Part shown: piece by piece, positions 5,519 through 13,660 of the stretch
Numbering within the stretch: position 1 is the stretch's first letter
Layout of the letters: each line of letters begins with the position of its first letter
DNA from: JBBQUN01 sp038212405
GTDB taxonomy: Bacteria > Actinomycetota > Acidimicrobiia > Acidimicrobiales > SZUA-35
Length of the DNA: 19,647 nucleotides
Direction: 5' to 3'
NCBI GenBank assembly: GCA_038212405.1
Contig: JBBQUN010000066.1
Coordinates: forward strand, 1-19,647
Program-made: the position numbers and the translations under genes
The notes under the pieces: model-generated
What the model was told of the DNA's origin: nothing
Seen by the model: only the letters and a program-made list of their open reading frames with translations
Database searches by the model: none

Positions 5519-8057
5519 GTGACAGAAACTGCATGGCGATGGCGTGGAAGTCCATGGGGCGGCAGAGCTGGTAGCCCTGGGCCAGCGGGATCTTCGCTCC
5601 TCGGACGGCCTTGAACTCATCTGCGGTCTCGATGCCTTCGACCATGGCAACCAGGTCGAGGGCTTCGGCCATCTGGGCCATGGCGTTGAGGAGCGATTGC
5701 TGACGGATCGACGGCGAACGCACGAACGAGCGGTCGATCTTGAGCAGGTCGAACTCCAGCGTCGGAACTTCTGACAGCGACACCGCTCCGGTGCCGAAGT
5801 GGTCGATGGCAATACGCACACCGGCTTCGCGCAGGGCACGGGTAACCGATACCGCGGCAGGGGGCTGGTTCATGAAGCCGGCCTCGGCTCGTTCGAGAAC
5901 GACCTGGCGCGGTTCGAGTGAAGACGCAGCGACCTGTGCGAGGAGCCGGTCGGCGAAGGTCAGGTCGTGGAAGTTGATGGTCGCGAGGTTGAAACTGATG
6001 AACCAGTCAGCAACGAGGACATCGGTCTCGACCCACTCGCGCATGGCGCTCAGGCCCTTGGCGATGACCAGTTGGTCGATATCGGCAATGAGGTGAGCTC
6101 TCTCGGCAGCGCGAAGGAAATCGGTCGGCATCACGAGCCCTCGAATCGGATGTTCGAGCCGCACCAGGGCTTCGACTCCAACGATCCGTGTGGTGTCGGA
6201 CGTGTCGAAGACCGGTTGATAGTGCAAGACGAACTGGTCCTCGGCAACGGCTTCGGCAAGGTCTGCTTCGCTGCATTCGGACGAAACCACCTCTGATGGC
6301 CGATCGTCGTCACCGACCGTTTCGAATCGCACGACACGGTTGCGACCGTTCGTCTTCGCCTGGTACATCGCCTGGTCGGCTTGACGCAGCACCTGTTCGG
6401 GCGTGGTCGCACCCGACGTGACAACGAGTCCGATCGAGGCTTGCACGAGAACATCGACGTCACCGATCGCCATTGGCTTGGTCAGGGCTTCGTAGAAGCG
6501 ATGCGCGCAACGTTCGGCGTCGTCTTCGCTGTCGAGTCCCTCACAGATCAGGACGAACTCGTCACCGCCAAGTCGTGCCACCGTGTCGCTCGATCGAGAG
6601 ACCCGGCGAAGGCGTTCGGCAACCTCGATGAGCAGCAGATCGCCGGCTTCGTGTCCGTGGGTGTCGTTGACTTCTTTGAACTTGTCGAGGTCGACGAACA
6701 TCACGGCGAGGACTTCGTCATTGCTTCGCTCGGCCTCGATGGCCCGATTGAGTCGGGCGGTCAGGTTGGCACGGTTCGGCAAACCCGTGAGGTCGTCGAA
6801 GAGCGCTTTGCGATGCAGTTCGGCTCGGGATCGTCGCTCGTCGGAGACGTCTTCGGCCTGGATGAGCACATGGCGCCGGGACTCGCCGAGCTCGAGCACA
6901 CTGGCTGACTCCCGGACCCAGACGGCGCCGCCGTTGCGGTCTCGGTAGCGTCGCTCGGATTGGTCGGCTACGCCTTCGCCGTCCAGCAGGTGCTGGAGTC
7001 GGCCACGGGCCGCTGAACGATCTTCGCCGTCGATCAAGTCGAGGAGTTCGGTGCCGTCGAGTTCGTCGACGTTGTAGCCCAGCTGCGAGGCGAAGCGGGG
7101 GTTGACGGCAACGATCCGACCTCGAGGGTCGACTTCGACCACGCCAATGGGAGCGTTGGCGAAACTGGTGCGGAACCGTTGGGATGCTTGATCGCGTGCG
7201 GCGTCGGCGACGTCGCGTTCTTCGATCACCCGAACGATCGATCGGCCGGCGAACATCGCGAGACCGGCCACCGAGAGCGAAAGCCCAAGGCCGGCGATCA
7301 GGACAACGGTCGATGACCCTCGATCGACGTTGACCAGTTGATCGGGTTCGGCAACGGTGCGGAGCTCGACGTTGTGACCGAGAAAGACCTTCGTGCGGCT
7401 CGAGACCAGCTGTGCGGTGACGTCGTCGACCGACAACCCGGCGCCGAGATCGGTTGCCGTCGTCGGGAGTGGGTCGACCTCGGGTCCGCCGGGCAAGCCC
7501 AGCAGGCTCACGTTCAATGGCAGGTTCCGCTGCACGCGGACGAGGACCATTTCTGGGTCGACGATCAAGATCACCGACACGTTCGTCGTTGAGGGGTTCG
7601 TCGCTGCGTAGGCCAGCTTCCCCTGGAGCGACCCTCGATCAATGATCTGCAGGCCCGGTTCTTCGATCGGTGTCGGACCCTGGTCGACGGTGCCGTTGAA
7701 CGTCTCGCATGACAATCGAGCGGCCGCAGGAACGCAGATCGCTTCGATCAACGAGTTCGAGTCGATGAGCCCGGTGCTCGCGATGTGAATGCTGGTGTCG
7801 TCGATGTTGGCGACTGCGACACTGGTCGCTGCCGCCGCGAGTCGGTCCGAGACGCCATCGAGCCTTCCCTCGGCGGCAGAGGCAACAGCCGACACGTACG
7901 CTCGGTTCCCCCCGGCGATCGCTCGCTCGCTGACCTCGGCTTGGGTCCGAGCCGAAGACACCAGCCCGGCAGTCAGGCCAAAACCGGCCAACAAAATGAC
8001 AACCGGGAGGAGTCGGATGATCGTCGAGCGCCGCACTCGTTTCTTGTCGGCACTCAT
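5481..8057 (-). CDS. Membrane-anchored PAS-GGDEF-EAL protein (c-di-GMP turnover)
   Basis: 858-residue signalling protein. A first membrane segment (about 14-34), an extracytoplasmic sensor-like region (35-248, unrecognised) and a second membrane segment (249-270) precede a PAS domain (about 292-408, FANAPIGVVEVDPRGRIVAV). The GGDEF domain (about 415-575) has an intact RLGGDEF (495-501) and an RSSD inhibitory-site motif (488-491), so diguanylate cyclase activity is plausible. The EAL domain (about 595-845) keeps EAL (629-631), KIDRSFV and VEGIET, but the usual DDFGTG reads DHFGTG (Asp752-His753). One metal-ligand Asp is replaced, so phosphodiesterase activity may be weakened. ATG 8057 lies 34 nt after livG on the same strand with no clear Shine-Dalgarno. 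It may be the tail of the liv transcript. Confidence 0.93.
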   Translation of the reverse strand: MSADKKRVRRSTIIRLLPVVILLAGFGLTAGLVSSARTQAEVSERAIAGGNRAYVSAVASAAEGRLDGVSDRLAAAATSVAVANIDDTSIHIASTGLIDSNSLIEAICVPAAARLSCETFNGTVDQGPTPIEEPGLQIIDRGSLQGKLAYAATNPSTTNVSVILIVDPEMVLVRVQRNLPLNVSLLGLPGGPEVDPLPTTATDLGAGLSVDDVTAQLVSSRTKVFLGHNVELRTVAEPDQLVNVDRGSSTVVLIAGLGLSLSVAGLAMFAGRSIVRVIEERDVADAARDQASQRFRTSFANAPIGVVEVDPRGRIVAVNPRFASQLGYNVDELDGTELLDLIDGEDRSAARGRLQHLLDGEGVADQSERRYRDRNGGAVWVRESASVLELGESRRHVLIQAEDVSDERRSRAELHRKALFDDLTGLPNRANLTARLNRAIEAERSNDEVLAVMFVDLDKFKEVNDTHGHEAGDLLLIEVAERLRRVSRSSDTVARLGGDEFVLICEGLDSEDDAERCAHRFYEALTKPMAIGDVDVLVQASIGLVVTSGATTPEQVLRQADQAMYQAKTNGRNRVVRFETVGDDDRPSEVVSSECSEADLAEAVAEDQFVLHYQPVFDTSDTTRIVGVEALVRLEHPIRGLVMPTDFLRAAERAHLIADIDQLVIAKGLSAMREWVETDVLVADWFISFNLATINFHDLTFADRLLAQVAASSLEPRQVVLERAEAGFMNQPPAAVSVTRALREAGVRIAIDHFGTGAVSLSEVPTLEFDLLKIDRSFVRSPSIRQQSLLNAMAQMAEALDLVAMVEGIETADEFKAVRGAKIPLAQGYQLCRPMDFHAIAMQFLSPVDGFAIAPLAI

Positions 8058-8076
8058 CGCTCAAACATGAAGCCAA

Positions 8077-8100
8077 GAGGGCTCGACGACGTCAGCCCTC
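8077..8100 (-). terminator. Hairpin at the livG stop codon (weak terminator or attenuator)
   Basis: On the minus strand GAGGGCT, a 10-nt loop and AGCCCTC form a 7-bp GC-rich stem that includes the livG stop (8092-8094). The following bases (TTGGCTTC) are only mildly T-rich. It could reduce read-through from the liv operon into the GGDEF/EAL gene 20 nt downstream. Confidence 0.35.
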
Positions 8101-8892
8101 GAAGTCGGCACCAAGGTAAGCGGCGATGACGTCGGGGTTGACTTGGACGTCGGCCGGGAGGCCTTCACCGATCGGCTTGCCGAAGTCGACGACGAGAATA
8201 CGGTCGGCGATGTCCATGACCAGCCCCATGTCATGCTCGACCATGACCATCGAGATGCCGAGTTCTTTGCGGATGTCGAGGATGAACCGAGCCATGTCCT
8301 CGGTCTCTTCCTGGTTCATACCGGCCACCGGCTCGTCGAGGAGCAGCAGCTCAGGTTCCATCGCCAGCGCGCGACCGAGTTCGACTCGCTTCTGGATGCC
8401 GTAGGGCAGCAGCGCGACCGGGGTCTTACGGTATTCGCTGATTTCGAGGAAATCGACGATCTCTTCGACTCGCTCGCGGTTGACCATCTCTTCCCGGCGC
8501 GAGCCCTTGGGCCCCCACCACATCATTCCGGCGGCCCAGGACTGCTTCATACGAATATGGCGGCCGGTGAGGATGTTCTCGATCACGTTCATCTGCCCGA
8601 AAAGGGCGATGTTCTGGAACGTACGGGCGATGCCGAGCCGGGCGATGGCATCGGGCCGCTCGCCCATGATCGACGTGCCCTTCCAGCGAATATCGCCTTC
8701 CTGGGGTTGATAGACCTGGCTGATCGAGTTGAACACCGAGGTCTTGCCTGCACCGTTGGGGCCAATGACCGCGAACAGTTCCTCGGTCTCGACCTTGAAC
8801 GAGACGCCGTCGATGGCGGTCACGCCGCCAAAGCGCAACACGATGTTGTCGACCTCGAGGAGAACCTGGGTACCAGTTGACGAATCGCTCAT
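8092..8892 (-). CDS. livG: Branched-chain amino acid-type ABC transporter ATPase LivG
   Basis: 266-residue ATPase of a HAAT/Liv-type importer. Seen: Walker A GPNGAGKTS (44-52), the LivG-typical RTFQNIALF (90-98), the signature LPYGIQKRVELGRAL (162-176), Walker B LLLLDEP (182-188) and the switch His in MVEHDM. It pairs with LivF to power LivHM. The frame extends to a GTG at 8901, but ATG 8892 is preferred because it overlaps the livF stop as ATGA (8892-8889), the coupling used elsewhere in this operon. The family includes transporters for aromatic acids, urea and amides as well as Leu/Ile/Val, so the substrate is not set by this gene. It is last in the operon unless the GGDEF/EAL gene is co-transcribed. 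Confidence 0.93.
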   Translation of the reverse strand: MSDSSTGTQVLLEVDNIVLRFGGVTAIDGVSFKVETEELFAVIGPNGAGKTSVFNSISQVYQPQEGDIRWKGTSIMGERPDAIARLGIARTFQNIALFGQMNVIENILTGRHIRMKQSWAAGMMWWGPKGSRREEMVNRERVEEIVDFLEISEYRKTPVALLPYGIQKRVELGRALAMEPELLLLDEPVAGMNQEETEDMARFILDIRKELGISMVMVEHDMGLVMDIADRILVVDFGKPIGEGLPADVQVNPDVIAAYLGADFEG

Positions 8893-9689
8893 GATGCCCA
8901 CTTCTTCTTGCGCTTGTAGTGCTTGACGTCACGGAAGGACTTTCGCCCGCCGTCTTCTTCGTCGCCGCCGTGGAGCCCGAGGTAGAACTCCTTCACATCG
9001 TCGTCGTTGCGAAGTTTCTCGCCGGGTCCGTCCATCACGACTTTGCCGTTTTCGAGGATGTAGCCGTGATCGGCGATCGAGAGCGCCATCATGGCGTTTT
9101 GTTCGATGAGCAGAATCGAGGTGCCATCGTCTTTGTTGATTTGGCGAACCACGTCTCGGACCTGCTGCACCAGCAGCGGAGCCAGGCCGAGCGAGGGTTC
9201 ATCGAGGATCAGCAGTTTCGGATCGGCCATCAGCGCACGGCCAATGGCGAGCATCTGCTGTTCGCCACCCGACATGTAGCCGGCGAGCTGGTTGCGGCGT
9301 TCGGCCAGGCGGGGGAACATCTCCATCACTTTTTCGTGTTGGGCTTTGCCGGTGGCCTTGTTGGTGAAGGCACCGGTCTGGAGATTCTCTTCGACCGTGA
9401 GCTCACCAAAGCAGCGACGCCCCTCCATGACCTGAGCAATGCCCGATCGAACGATTTTCGAGGCGTCGTTGGACAACATGTCCTCGCCGTTCCAGGTGAC
9501 CGAGCCCTTCGTGGCCTTGGCCTCGTGGTTGGCCAGCAACCCGGTGATGGCGCGAGCGGTGGTGGTCTTGCCCGCCCCGTTCGATCCGAGCAGCGCAACG
9601 ATCTTGCCGTCGGGCACCTCGATCGACAGCCCCCGCAAGGCAAGGATCACCTCGTTGTACACCACTTCGAGATTGGCGATTTCCAGCAA
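8889..9689 (-). CDS. livF: Branched-chain amino acid-type ABC transporter ATPase LivF (TTG start)
   Basis: 266-residue second ATPase of the Liv-type importer. Seen: Walker A GSNGAGKTT (35-43), the LivF-typical QVMEGRRCFGELTVEENL (86-103), signature YMSGGEQQMLAIGRAL (138-153), Walker B LLILDEP (159-165) and the LIEQNA switch region. The tail after about residue 240 is unusually charged (GGDEEDGG... then KHYKRKKK). The longest frame begins at 9743, but that N terminus is unrelated to the family. The TTG at 9689 gives LLEIANLEVVY, the usual LivF beginning, and has a perfect GAGGAG (9697-9702) 7 nt upstream. It is separated from livK by 170 bp containing a large palindrome. Confidence 0.92.
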   Translation of the reverse strand: MLEIANLEVVYNEVILALRGLSIEVPDGKIVALLGSNGAGKTTTARAITGLLANHEAKATKGSVTWNGEDMLSNDASKIVRSGIAQVMEGRRCFGELTVEENLQTGAFTNKATGKAQHEKVMEMFPRLAERRNQLAGYMSGGEQQMLAIGRALMADPKLLILDEPSLGLAPLLVQQVRDVVRQINKDDGTSILLIEQNAMMALSIADHGYILENGKVVMDGPGEKLRNDDDVKEFYLGLHGGDEEDGGRKSFRDVKHYKRKKKWAS

Positions 9690-9762
9690 CGTACGACTCC
9701 TCGGTCGACAACGATTGGGGCGGGTCAGCAATTGACCGAGCAACGCAGAATGGTCGGAGGGC

Positions 9763-9790
9763 GAGTCGGGAAGCCTAGGCTTCCCGACTC
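9763..9790. terminator. 28-bp perfect palindrome between livK and livF
   Basis: Arms GAGTCGGGAAGCC and GGCTTCCCGACTC flank a central TA, giving a perfect inverted repeat with no unpaired loop base required. It lies 70 bp downstream of the livK stop and 73 bp upstream of the livF TTG. No T-tract follows on the minus strand, so it is more likely a partial terminator or 3'-end stabiliser for the livK message than a full stop; a protein-binding site is another option. The rest of 9690-9859 holds only the livF Shine-Dalgarno. Confidence 0.6.
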
Positions 9791-9859
9791 ACTCACTGAT
9801 CACTCAGGGGGTCGACACTGCGATTGGTAAACCACAGTGAGGACCATCAACGATGTGCA

Positions 9860-11260
9860 TCAGATGCAGGGACCGTCGAACTGGTAGGTCGAAAGGAGGT
9901 CCGAGGTGTACGGGCCTTCCTCGACGATGAGGCCGGTGCCACCGGTGCCGGCATTGATCGGCTGGAGGTCGAAGGCAGTGGCGTCGACGTCGTAGATGTA
10001 GCTCTCACGAACGATGATGTCGTTGTAATCGCCACCCCATGACTGGTTCGGTGAAAGGCCCTTGAAATCGACGGTGACTTCCTGGGAAGCAGCAACCACA
10101 CCGGCGCGGGTCATGTCGCCGTTGGCCGCAGCCTGCTCGAGGATCGTCTTGACGATCATGCCTTCCATCCAGCCGGTGATGTACTGGTCAGACAGGTTCT
10201 TCTCGCCACGACGAGCAGTCATCTCGGTGACCAACTCGTTCATACCCTCGGAGTCGTTGCCCTTCCACGGAGCGGCGTAGCCCGACTGCCAGTAGTACTT
10301 GTCGAAGTCTGGTGCGAGGTCGGTCGCCAGCAACACGGGGTAGCTGAACGACGGACCGTTGCCGGACCAGACGGCCTCGAAGCCCTGGGACACAGCGCCA
10401 CCGAAGATATCGGCGAGCTCTCCCGGGGTGACGACGGTCCACACGATGGTGGCGCCGGAACCGACGAGTTCGGAGATGACCGCAGTGCGATCGTCGCCGG
10501 CAACGGCGCCAACGCCGTCATAGACGACCTCGATACCGAGCTCTTCGGCCGCGATCTCGGCGCCAGCAGCGCCGTCTTCACCGTATTCACCGGGGCGCGA
10601 GATGATGGCCAGCTTGGCTTCGCCACCCTCGGACTCGACCTTTTCCTTGAGCCAGGCAACGCCGTTCATGGATTCGGCGCAGTAGGTGATCTGCTTCTCG
10701 ATGACCGCAGCGCCGATGTCGGGATCTGGCCACAGCGAGGCCCAGCTGAGCGGGATGAGCAGCATGTTGTCATCGGCTGCATCTTCGGCAATGGCGGCAG
10801 TGATCGGGGAACCGGTGTTCTCCGAGATCATGATGACGCCCTCGTCGGATTCCTGGGCCATGATCTCGTAGTTCTCGATGCCCTTGGCCGTGTCATAGCC
10901 CGAGTCGATGATGACCGGCTCGACCATGCGTCCGGCGATACCGCCGTTGTCGTTGACGAATTCCCAGTACGCGGTCTGGGCGTCGACGATTTCGGACACC
11001 AAAGCAGCGAATGGACCGGACAGGTCGGCGTTGAGACCGACCCTGATCGTGGTATCGGTCACGCCGAAGTCGGTCAGGATCTCTGCGGCGGCCTCGGGAG
11101 CCTCCTCAGTCGGTGCAGCGCTGGTGGTGGTTTCATCGCCACCAGCATCGGTTTCTTCACTTCCACCGTCGCTCGCGGCTTCGTCACTTCCACTACCACC
11201 ACAGGCGGCAGCGGAGAGACCGAAGGCCATGAGCAACGCAAGCAGGCGCTTGAGTTTCAT
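9860..11260 (-). CDS. livK: Liv-type ABC transporter substrate-binding lipoprotein
   Basis: 466-residue periplasmic-binding-fold lipoprotein (type I, peripla_BP_6 class). Seen: a basic N terminus MKLKRLLALL, a hydrophobic stretch and a lipobox LSAAAC with Cys20, so it should be lipid-anchored. An acidic Gly/Ser/Glu/Thr linker (21-60) follows, then TTIRVGLNADLSGPFAALV, which is the usual opening strand and substrate loop. ATG 11260 is chosen: GGGAG (11267-11271) sits 6 nt upstream and the signal peptide begins there, although the frame runs further. It determines importer specificity, but I cannot tell Leu/Ile/Val from aromatic acids or amides by eye. Gene order livH-livM-livK-livF-livG and a hairpin after its stop suggest it is expressed more than the ATPases. 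Confidence 0.93.
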   Translation of the reverse strand: MKLKRLLALLMAFGLSAAACGGSGSDEAASDGGSEETDAGGDETTTSAAPTEEAPEAAAEILTDFGVTDTTIRVGLNADLSGPFAALVSEIVDAQTAYWEFVNDNGGIAGRMVEPVIIDSGYDTAKGIENYEIMAQESDEGVIMISENTGSPITAAIAEDAADDNMLLIPLSWASLWPDPDIGAAVIEKQITYCAESMNGVAWLKEKVESEGGEAKLAIISRPGEYGEDGAAGAEIAAEELGIEVVYDGVGAVAGDDRTAVISELVGSGATIVWTVVTPGELADIFGGAVSQGFEAVWSGNGPSFSYPVLLATDLAPDFDKYYWQSGYAAPWKGNDSEGMNELVTEMTARRGEKNLSDQYITGWMEGMIVKTILEQAAANGDMTRAGVVAASQEVTVDFKGLSPNQSWGGDYNDIIVRESYIYDVDATAFDLQPINAGTGGTGLIVEEGPYTSDLLSTYQFDGPCI

Positions 11261-11337
11261 GTGTTTCTCCCTTTTTTGTATTTCGATGATCGGCGGTTGC
11301 CGAGTCAGCGATGTCGATGGTAGGTCTCGTCGCTCCG

Positions 11338-12645
11338 CTAGTAGCTGAACGGCCATCCCTTCCAATAGCTCTTGAACTTCAACCAAATGCCATAGAGGCC
11401 GAGCGGTTCGAAGATCAAGAAGATCACGATCAGCAAGCCAAAGATCACGAAGTTCCACTGGAACGTGCTCATCGGCCAGCCGGGGGCGGTCGCCGACGTC
11501 GAGATCGGACCGAAGTTACCAGCGGTGCCGTCGGTGAGCAGAATGTTGGCGAACCAGCCGATGGGCCCGTTCGAAACCGTCTTGCCCGATAGCCAACCGG
11601 TGAACCGCTCGACCAGGTCGGGCAGCAGTTCGACGAAGGCGGTACCCATGAGCGTGCCGGCAATGGTGCCGGCACCGCCGATGAGGAGAATGGCGATGAA
11701 GTCGACCGAGAGCAGCAGACCGAAATCGATCGGCGAGACCCGCCCGGTGTAGGAGGCGAACAGGGCGCCACCGATACCGGCATAGAACGAACTGATGGCG
11801 AAGGCGGTCCGCTTGTACTGGAACTCGGGCACGCCCATCACTTCAGCAGCAACGTCGCGATCGCGGATGGCTTGGAGGGCACGGCCGGTTCGAGAACGGG
11901 CCAGGTTCTTGGCCAGCACGATGAAGAACAGCAGGATGACGAAGATCAGAAGGAACTGCTTTTGTTCTTCGGTGACCTCGAGGAAGCCGAACCATTTGCC
12001 ATTGCTGGTGAAGTCGACCAGTGGGGTCTCCTCCTTCCAGAAGCGGAACTCCAATTTCGGCCACCTGCGACCAGACTCGAAGTCGCCCGCGTATTCGGGA
12101 AGCATGCGTCCGAGGTGGAGGCCGATGAACACGAGGCCAACAGTCACGATGGCCAGGTAGAGGCCGCGAACCTTCACTGCAGCCGGCGCCACCAGAATCC
12201 CGATGAGGGAAGCAACGACGCCGGCCATCGGCAGCCAAATCCATATCGGCAGACCGAGTCCGCAGTCTTGGGTGCGATCGAGAATGCCAAGCTGCTCGTG
12301 GAACGGGACACAGGCTTTTGCGGTGTCGCCGTCGCCACCCAGCACCACCGCGGCATAGGCGCCGGTACCCATGAAGAAGGCGTGCCCAAGCGACACCTGA
12401 CCCGTCATGCCAACCAAGATGTTGAGCCCGAGCGCCACGATGGCGAAAGCAAGGGTCTTGGTCATGGGGTTGAGCCACGTCGCACCAAGGAGTGCAGTGA
12501 ACGGTGCGTCGAACGGTGACACACCGAGACAGGCCAGCAACATCCAGAAGAGGGCGAACCCCACCATGCTCTTTTGGAACGTCGACGGGAAGATCGAGGC
12601 GTCTTCGTCGTAGGAGGTTCGAAGTAATGGACGACCAACGGCCAT
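11338..12645 (-). CDS. livM: Liv-type ABC transporter permease LivM
   Basis: 435-residue inner-membrane permease. Seen: several hydrophobic segments, the LivM signature LVGMTGQVSLGHAFFMGTGAY (from about residue 77), and the cytoplasmic coupling region RALQAIRDRDVAAEVMGV. Two extra hydrophilic loops stand out: one after residue 103 with two Cys (ACVPFHEQ... RTQDCG), and a Trp/Phe-rich one in the region around 178-210. The frame opens at 12684, but ATG 12645 has GGAGGG (12652-12657) 6 nt upstream and follows the livH stop by a single base, so it is the better start. livK follows 77 bp downstream. Confidence 0.92.
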   Translation of the reverse strand: MAVGRPLLRTSYDEDASIFPSTFQKSMVGFALFWMLLACLGVSPFDAPFTALLGATWLNPMTKTLAFAIVALGLNILVGMTGQVSLGHAFFMGTGAYAAVVLGGDGDTAKACVPFHEQLGILDRTQDCGLGLPIWIWLPMAGVVASLIGILVAPAAVKVRGLYLAIVTVGLVFIGLHLGRMLPEYAGDFESGRRWPKLEFRFWKEETPLVDFTSNGKWFGFLEVTEEQKQFLLIFVILLFFIVLAKNLARSRTGRALQAIRDRDVAAEVMGVPEFQYKRTAFAISSFYAGIGGALFASYTGRVSPIDFGLLLSVDFIAILLIGGAGTIAGTLMGTAFVELLPDLVERFTGWLSGKTVSNGPIGWFANILLTDGTAGNFGPISTSATAPGWPMSTFQWNFVIFGLLIVIFLIFEPLGLYGIWLKFKSYWKGWPFSY

Positions 12646-12646
12646 G

Positions 12647-13660
12647 TCAGACCCTCCGGATTTCTGCGGTGCCGAAAAGCCCATAGGGCTTGACCAGCAA
12701 GACGATCAGCATCACCACGTAGGGAACGATGGTGGAATAGCCCGGGCCAAGAATGTTGGAATAGCCCGACAGGTATTCACCAGCGAACACTTCGAATGAG
12801 GCAATGATGAGGCCTCCGTAGAGCGCCCCCATCACCGAGTCGAGGCCACCGAGAATGATGACGGGCAGCACTCGGAAGGCCAAGATGGTGTGGACCTCCT
12901 GGCTGACGGCTCCACCGGGAGGGAACGGGGCCATGCCGAACATGATCGCTCCCAGTGCTGCCACCGAAGCACCGAGGGCCCAGGAAATCGAGAACACCCG
13001 ACCGACGTTGATGCCCTGCGCCATGGCTGCTTCCTGGTCGAAAGCCACCGCCCGCATGGCAACACCGAGACGGGAGCGGTAGAAGAGCAAGATGGCGGCG
13101 AACCCGATAGCAGCGGCAACCGCAGCGGCAAGGTAGCTCTTGGGGATGATCGCACCGGCGACTTCCCAGGAGTTGGTCTTCCAAGGCACACCAAGGCTGC
13201 GAGAACTGACGGCCGTTGCATCTCGGTTGAACGGAGTGATCGCCACCTCGAGCCCAAGGGTCACCACGGCGAGCGCAAACAGTGGTTGGCCAACCAGGGG
13301 CCGAATGGCCACCCGTTCGAGCACGACCGCCAGCAGGGCGGCGAACATCATGGCGATGGCCACATGCAACATCCACAACGGCACGCTTGCCGTTTCGCCG
13401 ACGGCAGGGGCGAGCGGGTTGGTGAAGGGCAGGAACGGGAACCCTCGATCAGCAATCAAGATCGACATGAAGATGGCACCCGCCATGGCGATGCCGCCGG
13501 TGGCGAAGTTGAGCACCTGACTGGCTTTGAACACCAGGACGAACCCCAGAGCAACCAGGGCGTAGACACAGCCCAGGGCGATCGACTTCGTCAGTGTCTG
13601 GATGAACGTTGCGCCTGCCGAAGCCAGGATCGGCGAACCCAGGAGAGAAACAGCAATCAT
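12647..13660 (-). CDS. livH: Liv-type ABC transporter permease LivH
   Basis: 337-residue permease partner of LivM. Seen: hydrophobic segments throughout and the LivH-typical ALGFVLVFKASQVLNFATGG region (37-56). The coupling-helix region reads AMRAVAFDQEAAMAQGINVG, and HTILAFRVLPVIILGGLDSVMGA lies near the end, all characteristic of the family. The start ATG 13660 overlaps the synthetase stop as ATGA, and its stop is 1 nt from livM. Tight coupling to an acyl-CoA synthetase upstream suggests that the imported substrate is a carboxylic acid to be activated with CoA. Confidence 0.93.
   Translation of the reverse strand: MIAVSLLGSPILASAGATFIQTLTKSIALGCVYALVALGFVLVFKASQVLNFATGGIAMAGAIFMSILIADRGFPFLPFTNPLAPAVGETASVPLWMLHVAIAMMFAALLAVVLERVAIRPLVGQPLFALAVVTLGLEVAITPFNRDATAVSSRSLGVPWKTNSWEVAGAIIPKSYLAAAVAAAIGFAAILLFYRSRLGVAMRAVAFDQEAAMAQGINVGRVFSISWALGASVAALGAIMFGMAPFPPGGAVSQEVHTILAFRVLPVIILGGLDSVMGALYGGLIIASFEVFAGEYLSGYSNILGPGYSTIVPYVVMLIVLLVKPYGLFGTAEIRRV

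Noticed and set aside
8143..9830. Plus-strand open frames of 245 and 303 codons opposite livG and livF
   Set aside because: They mirror the ATPase genes codon for codon, are rich in His/Asp/Glu as antisense translations are, and have no recognisable domain or ribosome site.
11267..11303. Promoter-like TCGGCA-N17-TACAAA just before livK
   Set aside because: Its predicted start point falls inside the livK Shine-Dalgarno, which would remove the ribosome site; the A-rich stretch is better seen as part of the translation start region.
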